DNA from: Amaurobius ferox
Taxonomy: Eukaryota > Arthropoda > Arachnida > Araneae > Amaurobiidae
DNA: 64,000 nt
Reading direction: 5' to 3'
Assembly: GCA_951213105.1 (NCBI GenBank)
Contig: OX578140.1
Location: 118,837,653-118,901,652 of the forward strand
The position numbers and the translations under genes are program-made. The notes below the pieces were generated by a model. The model searched no databases. It saw only the letters and a program-made list of their open reading frames with translations, and was not told the DNA's origin. The stretch's first letter is position 1; each line of letters begins with the position of its first letter. Below are positions 58,190 to 64,000 of the stretch, piece after piece.

Positions 58190-58736
58190 GACATCTATAC
58201 AATATACTAATTGCCAAGTGTCCGTCTGTCTGTCACGCTTTTTTTAGGCACTTCTTGAATAGATAGAGACTTACAATTTGGTACATGGCTCGTTCATTCG
58301 ATAAAACCCCCTGGAAAAATTGTATTTTTTGAAAACGTTCTCTAGAGGGGATGCTCCACACCAAAATGTTCGAAAAGTGAAATGATAGGAAAACATACTT
58401 TGCAATGAGATAGAGACATCAAATTTAGTGTTTCAATTTGCTACTCTAGGGGGGTGTCGTGAACTAAAATGTTCGATTTGCCGAACAAATGAGAAATGCC
58501 TGCTTTAAAATTTGCTAGAGGTTTGAAATTTGGTATATGGGCTAATCATTTAATGAAAACACCCAAGACAAAATAGTTTTTCAAAACTGTTCATTTAACG
58601 GGGTGCTCCAGAGAAAAATGTTTGAAAGGTGAAATGAAGAAAAAACATGTTTCGAAATGCAATAGACTTCAAATTTGGTGAACAGTTAGATAGTTCGAAA
58701 GGAAGAGCATGTGCAATTTCAGTTTTCCAATATTCT
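58190..58736 (+). repeat. Interspersed repeat B
   Basis: It starts atatactaattgccaagtg, 'cacgctttttttagg', 'gatagagacttacaatttgg'. A shorter copy of the first 130 bp is at 16991-17120, just inside the inverted repeat with the RT. The body has internal degenerate repeats (aaatgttcgaaaagtgaaat, aaatgtttgaaaggtgaaat). Confidence 0.55.
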
Positions 58737-59048
58737 CTAATTTCCCATTCTTCTTAATTTCCCAGGTTTGTGTACAATCTTAAGATAAAATTGAGTTAAG
58801 CTCATTATCCATCTAGCAATTCTTGAAGTAGGATCCTTAAGTTTGAGAACATGCGACAAGGAAGCTTGATCACAATAAACAATAAAATGTTTGCCTAATA
58901 AATAGTGCTTAAAATATGAAGTGGCCCAAACTACCCCTAAAGTTTCCCTCTCTACTGTACTGTAATTAACTTCTGCATCCTTTAATTTTCTGCTCGCATA
59001 AGCAACAGGATGTAAAAATTTATTTGAATCTATGACATAGAACTGCAC
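58737..59048 (-). pseudogene. Ty3/gypsy RNase H fragment, truncated
   Basis: This continues the polymerase reading after a frame change: FLHPVAYASRKLKDAEVNYS, then ETLGVVWATSYFKHYLLGK and KIVHKPGKL, which then breaks off. These are RNase H helix and strand motifs. The sequence ends abruptly at 58737, where repeat B begins. Integrase, any envelope-like frame and the 3' LTR are absent, so the element cannot move by itself. Confidence 0.8.
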
Positions 59049-59679
59049 CTAAAGAGTGTTTCGAGGCATCAGTGCACAGGGTAAAAGGTTTCGAAAAGTC
59101 AGGTAACTGTAAAACTGGTTTCTGTAAAAGTTCATCTCTCAAAGTGTCAAAAGAATTTTGTGCTTCAGTTATCCAAAGAAAATTAGATGAGTTTTTGGTA
59201 AGTTCTGTTAATGGAATAGATTTTTGTGCATAATTTTGAATAAAACGTCGATAAAACCCGGTTAGACCTAAAAACTGCCTGACATGTTTTCTGCAAGTTG
59301 GTATCTTAAAATTTTGAACTACTGCCAGATTCTTGGCATCAGGTTGCACTATTCCCTGCGAAACATTAAAACCTAAATAAGAGATAGAAGGCTTGAAAAA
59401 TACGCACTTGCTTGGTTTAAGTTTAAGATTATGAGCTTTTAAGCGATCAAAAACAAATTTCAATTTCTGTAAGTGCTCTTCAAAAGTTTTGGAGGCAATG
59501 ACAATGTCATCAATATAAATCCCAATTTGCAAGGGGGAAAGATCTGACAGAACAATGGACATTAATCTCTGAAAGGAGGATGGAGCATTTTTGAGACCAA
59601 AAGGGACTCGTTTCCACTCATAGTGACCCAAAGGTGTTGAAAACCCTGTCTTATAGGTGTCATCAGGGTGTAGCTTCAT
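59020..59679 (-). pseudogene. Ty3/gypsy reverse transcriptase, second part
   Basis: It follows in the same frame directly after an in-frame TAG at the end of LTSGFY, at a position where the family normally has Gln. It contains TPLGHYEWKRVPFGLKNAP, the catalytic YIDD at residues 55-58, LGFNVSQG, the connection (FLGLTGFYRRFI) and the RNase H start with LCTDASKHSLGAVL. A one-base shift near 59040 moves the rest to another frame. The element is defective by nonsense, frameshift and truncation. Confidence 0.85.
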
Positions 59680-61061
59680 CTAGTAGAAGCCAGAGGTTAG
59701 ATCAAGGGTAGAAAAAAAATTTGCTCCACTTAAATTATCAATCATGTCTTGGATATTTGGAATCGGAAAACTTTCGGCAATAGTAATGTCATTTAGATGC
59801 TGAAAATCACAAACGAGCCTAAAGGATCCATCAGCCTTCTTAACAAAAAGGACTGGACTTTGATAAGGTGAGTCAGATTCCTGTATAATATCAGACTCCA
59901 ATAATTCATTTATTTGTTTATTAAGTTCATCTCTTACGTGGAAGGGTACACGATAAGGTCTAAGTCTAACAGGGGTAGGATCATTTAAATTAACATTGTG
60001 GTAAACAGTGTCACAACCTTCCAAGTCAGTCACAGAGTTGGCAAAAATATTCTTATATTCAATAAGCATTTCTTGTAATGGGATTTTATGTGTATCATAT
60101 AAATGAGAAAAATCGAATTTACCACCCCACACTTCAAAATTATCTCCATTTTGGGAATTTGCATTTTCGACAACATTAACAGGGTAAGATGGGACCGAAA
60201 TAATTTTTGACAAAATAGCAACTTTGGTATTTTTGTTTAAGTGTACATTAGTAGAAGAAAAATTAGCAATTTTGACAGTGTACACATTGTTTTTGGAATA
60301 AGTATGCACAGAACGTGCGACTGAAATGTTATTGTTAAGGGATACTGGCTCAATTAAAATAAGATTAGTTTGCAAATTATGAGGTTTACATGTAATTTTT
60401 ATGAAACATTCCGAATGGGGTTTAAGAATATATTTATTATAAGTATAACAATTAACTGGCTTACATTGTGTCTCCTGAGCAGAATTATTTGAGACCTCAG
60501 CATTTGATATAACTGAATCCTCAGCCTTATCAGCTTGACTAAAAGTTTTTAAATTACCAGACTTTTTCTGAAGATTGGGGAGTGGAGTGGTTTGTGACAG
60601 TGCAAAGGGTATAATAACCTGGTCATTTTCTAAAATGCTTTCATTAAAATTTAAAATGAATTTGTGTTTAGATAAAAACTGTGTACCTAAAATAGCTGAA
60701 TATGCAGCAGGTTTAGTAGCAATAGGTAAAATGCAAAACTCAATATGTAATGCTTGTTTGCCAAAAAGAACAGGTAGTTTAATTTTGTCTTTAATTTGAA
60801 ATTTTTGATCCGAAATCCCTCTTAAAAAAAAATTACACCTTTCTAGCATATCAGGATCAATATTTAAACTATCTAGGGCTTCTCTATAAATGACATTAAT
60901 TGAGGCTCCTGAATCAATTAAAAAGGAAAAGTCAGAATTTTGTATATTTCCTAGCACAACAGGGACTTGAGTTTGACCAGATGAAACCGCCATCCCTAGA
61001 AAAGACACCTCCAAAAGGGCATCAGATGGAGAGCAAAGGTGCTTACTCCCATCGCCCAAGC
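59680..61061 (-). pseudogene. Ty3/gypsy protease and first part of reverse transcriptase
   Basis: A 459-codon frame counted from a TTG at 61059. An aspartic protease (FLIDSGASINVI, D49-S50-G51) is followed by a long linker. The RT fingers start near residue 365 (RPYRVPFHVRDEL, SPYQSPVLFVKKADGSFRL, CDFQHLND). It ends at a premature TAG after DLTSGFY. The frame lies one base back (-1) from gag and overlaps its end by about eight codons. Translation would need a -1 shift near GGAAAAC just before the gag stop, or reinitiation; which one is not known. Confidence 0.85.
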
Positions 61062-62321
61062 CTAGTTTTCCTGGATGGATGCACTATTTTCCTGAATGGT
61101 TGGCTGGTTTGTGTCTAAGACCTGTATCGGTTGCTGGTAAGCTATGGGATACTGTTGGTAAATTCCCTGAAATTGTTGGTATGGCACAGGATACTGTTGA
61201 AATTGCCTAGGGTATCCCTGCGAAAAATTTTGTCCTCTGTTTTGATATCTACCCTGTCGTTTGTAACGTGACAGGCAGTCCTTGGCCATGTGACCAATTT
61301 TGTTACATGAGAAGCATCGAAGTGGTTCTCTCCTGGCTTGGTTTCCTTGCATTTGTCCCCTGACATTGTTAAATTTTGGCGTGGACACTTCCTTTACCTG
61401 CACATTCAATGCGGAAATAGAGTTTGTGAGTGAAGCAATAGCTTTTTGTTGCTCACTAATTAGGTTAACCAAATCCTGGTTTGGTGCCTCTGAGACTACT
61501 TTTACATCTTCTGTAGGTAAATTTTGAGAATTTTGCCTTTCAAATATCTCCTCTTCCGATACCGCACGTTTCCTGGCTGAGGAAAATGTTTTATGGTTAT
61601 GTGGGAGAACTAATCTCCTCACATTTGACTTCAGACCCTCAAGAAAAACTGAAAGCAAAATGCTTTGTCTGTAGTCATCTGATTCTTTGTTTTTCAGAAG
61701 ACCCTGGGGTACTGTTTTAAAAGACAGTGCTTCCAAGCGGGCAGCATACTGCCGGACACTCTCATGTGGACGCTGATATGTATGCATAAGTGACACAAGA
61801 TTTTTGTGTGCATACTCTGGCGACTCAAATCTGTCTTTTAAAGCTTTTACAATTTCTGAATAATCTGAAGAACTCCTCAAGTTTGGGTTATCTCTAACTA
61901 ATCTTGCTGCCTCACCCACTAATTTGAGTTTGATAGTGATGAGTCTGTCAGCATCTGTCCAGTTTGAATAAGCTGCTATAAGTTCAATGCGTTCCAAAAA
62001 ATGGACCAGAGCAAATTCCTGGTCAGTTCCGGAAAAGAAGGGAACACTATCTAACATACCCCCCAAAGGTGCTGCAGGAGCAGAAAATCTGACCTGGGTA
62101 CTTTCCATGTTTGTTTCTAACCTGCTGTCCTGTATATTTAGCAAAGGACTTATCTCTGTTTGCAGTTCCAAAATGGGAGGGTCAACTTCTCTTTCACCAT
62201 CTGAGCCTGACTCTGCACAAACCTGACAAGGTGTGTTTAAAATTTGGTTCCTTGCACTAGAGCTACATGTTTTAGGCAAATTTATCAGAGTTCTACCTTT
62301 TTTCTTCTTGTTACCACCCAT
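61062..62321 (-). CDS. gag: Ty3/gypsy Gag, open reading frame
   Basis: A 419-codon open frame starting ATG at 62321 with a basic start (GGNKKKKGR). A capsid region follows (VPFFSGTDQEFALVHFLERI, KLVGEAARLV, YQRPHESVRQYAARLEAL), then a helical stretch and a CCHC knuckle CFSCNKIGHMAKDC for RNA binding. A Gln/Tyr/Pro-rich end (QQYPVPYQQFQ, QQYPIAYQQP) and a repeated IQENSASIQEN close it. Gag forms the particle in which the RNA is copied. The frame is intact, unlike pol. Confidence 0.85.
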   Translation of the reverse strand: MGGNKKKKGRTLINLPKTCSSSARNQILNTPCQVCAESGSDGEREVDPPILELQTEISPLLNIQDSRLETNMESTQVRFSAPAAPLGGMLDSVPFFSGTDQEFALVHFLERIELIAAYSNWTDADRLITIKLKLVGEAARLVRDNPNLRSSSDYSEIVKALKDRFESPEYAHKNLVSLMHTYQRPHESVRQYAARLEALSFKTVPQGLLKNKESDDYRQSILLSVFLEGLKSNVRRLVLPHNHKTFSSARKRAVSEEEIFERQNSQNLPTEDVKVVSEAPNQDLVNLISEQQKAIASLTNSISALNVQVKEVSTPKFNNVRGQMQGNQARREPLRCFSCNKIGHMAKDCLSRYKRQGRYQNRGQNFSQGYPRQFQQYPVPYQQFQGIYQQYPIAYQQPIQVLDTNQPTIQENSASIQEN

Positions 62322-62560
62322 CCTGGGAAAACTTCCAACCCTTGGGAAAAATCAGTGGTGTCATATTAAAAAAAATAAAAATTCTGATTTAAAATTCAAA
62401 AGGGCCCCCTGATCTGGTGCAAACCTCACAAAACAATGACAATGCATTAAACAAGTTCCCCCAAAAATATAAAATAAACATACAATCAAAACAATAAATT
62501 ATCAAAGTAAATAAGCAAAAACAAAACCTTAAAATTAGGGTAGAGCTCATGAAAAGGACT

Positions 62561-62574
62561 GGTCATTGGCACCA
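62561..62574 (-). other. Candidate primer-binding site
   Basis: On the minus strand TGGTGCCAATGACC begins with the TGG that pairs with tRNA 3' CCA ends, and lies 240 bp upstream of gag. The seven-base gap to the possible LTR end is longer than usual, so the call is tentative. Confidence 0.4.
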
Positions 62575-62795
62575 GTTTCTATGTCGTGCCCTCTTGTCAC
62601 GCATAGATTTTAAAATTAAATTTTCCCATCTAAATTTGAAAGACGTGATCGTATAGTCAAAAACTTAAATTAAATGTTTAAGTTACCTGGTCCTGTCTTC
62701 TGAGAACCAAACTAAAGAAATTACTGGAAGGAAAAGTTGGAATGGAGGGGACTAAAATAAACACAACAGTATTTGGGGGAAACAAAACTAGGAAC

Positions 62796-62801
62796 TTTAT
62801 T
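62796..62801 (-). promoter_or_regulatory. Polyadenylation signal AATAAA in candidate LTR
   Basis: The minus strand reads CAATAAAGTTCC, a standard signal placed in the inner third of the candidate LTR, as expected for R-U5. Confidence 0.45.
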
Positions 62802-63619
62802 GAATACTTTAAATACAGTTGACAGTTACATAATCGGGCAATTCAAGCCTAAATATAAATCCTTGCCTCATGGCAGAAGAAAAAAGGAATTAAAATTAAC
62901 ATTAGATGTCTGTGTGACCAAAGCTTACCCAGGGAATTTACACAAATTAGAAAAAAAAACTAAATAAAAGGATCCTTTGAGCTCTACCCCCCAAAAAAAG
63001 GCATTAAAAAATGATGACTGGGGAATTCCTCAAAAGACAGAAATCTCTGATACTGTGAGTCATGTTGGGAGAATGGCCTAAGTCTGTGAGAGAGTTTCGT
63101 TAAGTGAAAACTCACCAATCTTCGGCCGCAAAAAGGCCTCACCTCATCACTTCAGGCACCGGAAGAGTCGGGGCTCCGCATCTCGGAGAGGCGTCGTCGG
63201 CCCGGTCATGGGCACAGGCGGCAACATGGGCGTCATTGGATCGGTGACTTTGATGGGGAGTCCAGGAGGATGGTGAGGACTGTCCGGTCCAGGTGCACCT
63301 AGTGCATTAGGTCGATGGGGCCACAGGTGAAAGCCTGCCGAGGGTGATGGTGATACTTCGCCGTCATCTACAGCTCCGTCCGTCGAGAGAGCGGCGCCAC
63401 AACGGGCTGGAGGCTTCAGGTCAGCGACCCCAGCGGGGTGGTCCCGGAGAAGTCCTAGAAGAAGCACGGCGCGCAAGCAGTCAACAGCGGCCTCCGATGA
63501 TGCCTCTCAGCAGAGATGGGTGATGAAGATCTCGTCGAAAGGATGACAAGAGCATGTCTCCAAAAGGGTGTGACGAAAAATTGTCGAGCAAAATGTGTAA
63601 AGTTTCGATGCGGGGGTGG

Positions 63620-63630
63620 AATATATAAAC
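63620..63630 (-). promoter_or_regulatory. TATA-like box in candidate LTR
   Basis: GTTTATATATT on the minus strand, next to GC-rich sequence on the downstream side. The transcription start is not known. Confidence 0.35.
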
Positions 63631-64000
63631 AAAATTGGCGTGCATTACGCTCGCCACTACATAATATTTTTGTGCATGAGACCCTATCAGGAGGGTTGCC
63701 GTAAAGACGATGTCTTCCGAGATTCCAGTATCCCTGGATGCCAATCTCGCAAATCACATCCCCCAGTTCGAAGAAAACATAACTGTCTTCCTGGATTAAA
63801 GGGGATTAGCGGTCCTGACGTCATGACGCTTAGATAACACCTAGGAAATCGCAAAATCGATGCCATTTTGGCCTGGTAGGATATCTTGCATTCAAAGAGG
63901 GTTTTGATCCACAAAATAAAGATTCTAAATTAAATTATTTTTCAAGTACATAAAAAAAACATTATACCATAAAAAATATTTAAATTTAACCAATTAATAT

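Larger units (their letters stand above)
62582..63836 (-). mobile_element. Candidate 5' LTR of the gypsy element
   Basis: The inner boundary is placed at tgtcgtgccc (62582) beside the primer site. The outer boundary near 63836 is a guess from a change in sequence character. Inside, on the minus strand, are a TATA-like tttatatatt (about 63620-63630), a GC-rich stretch (63150-63520) and the polyadenylation signal AATAAA (62796-62801). No second LTR exists in the window to confirm the ends. The frames at 63147-63757 lie within it and are not treated as genes. Confidence 0.4.

Noticed and set aside
63147..63757. Proline-rich and other frames of 87-109 residues
   Set aside because: They sit in the GC-rich part of the candidate LTR, overlap on both strands and have no recognised domain.

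Overview
The window is eukaryotic: AT-rich, with spliced exons, tRNA-derived SINEs and many dead transposons. Its repeat families (a tRNA-headed SINE with a CAA tail, Tc1 and mariner elements, jockey- and I-like LINEs, Ty3/gypsy) suggest an arthropod, and I infer an arachnid, probably a spider. That taxonomic call rests on pattern memory, not on a search.

The only host gene I can support is a COMMD10-like gene on the minus strand. Two consecutive exons are visible at 22307-22390 and 7089-7253, both phase 0 with good splice sites, separated by a 15,053-bp intron. The last exon probably lies left of base 1 and the N-terminal exons were not found, so most of the window may be intron or flank of this gene.

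Layout. 1-7088: a hairpin-ended repeat, a Tc1/mariner relative, a gag remnant and a 3.1-kb element with CAGACCTGCCAAC termini. 7254-22306 (intron): a mariner split by a TTAA insertion, a 708-bp foldback MITE next to a Tc1 element, a reverse transcriptase inside ~570-bp inverted repeats (one arm split by a 5'-truncated LINE with an intact RNase H frame), and a pogo/Tigger-like element. 22391-28600: SINE arrays, two copies of a long repeat joined to SINE units, and a 359-bp tandem repeat with a tRNA-like promoter.

28760-45957: one decayed jockey-like LINE on the plus strand, cut in its endonuclease region by a 13.4-kb hAT-type insertion (29891-43284) with a perfect 8-bp target duplication; a SINE sits in its second half. 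46000-58700: AT-rich DNA with a degenerate ~160-bp tandem array, tiny SINE-tail insertions flanked by duplications, a hAT transposase C-terminus and a 1.67-kb element with a 9-bp duplication. 58737-63836: a Ty3/gypsy retrotransposon on the minus strand, with gag, protease, RT and RNase H but no integrase or 3' LTR.

No tRNA, rRNA, CRISPR or operon structure was found. The clearest information is the order of nested insertions: several pre-insertion sites can be read directly. The least explained items are the RT inside long inverted repeats, the hairpin-ended repeat family, the 3.1-kb TIR element and the tail-only micro-insertions.
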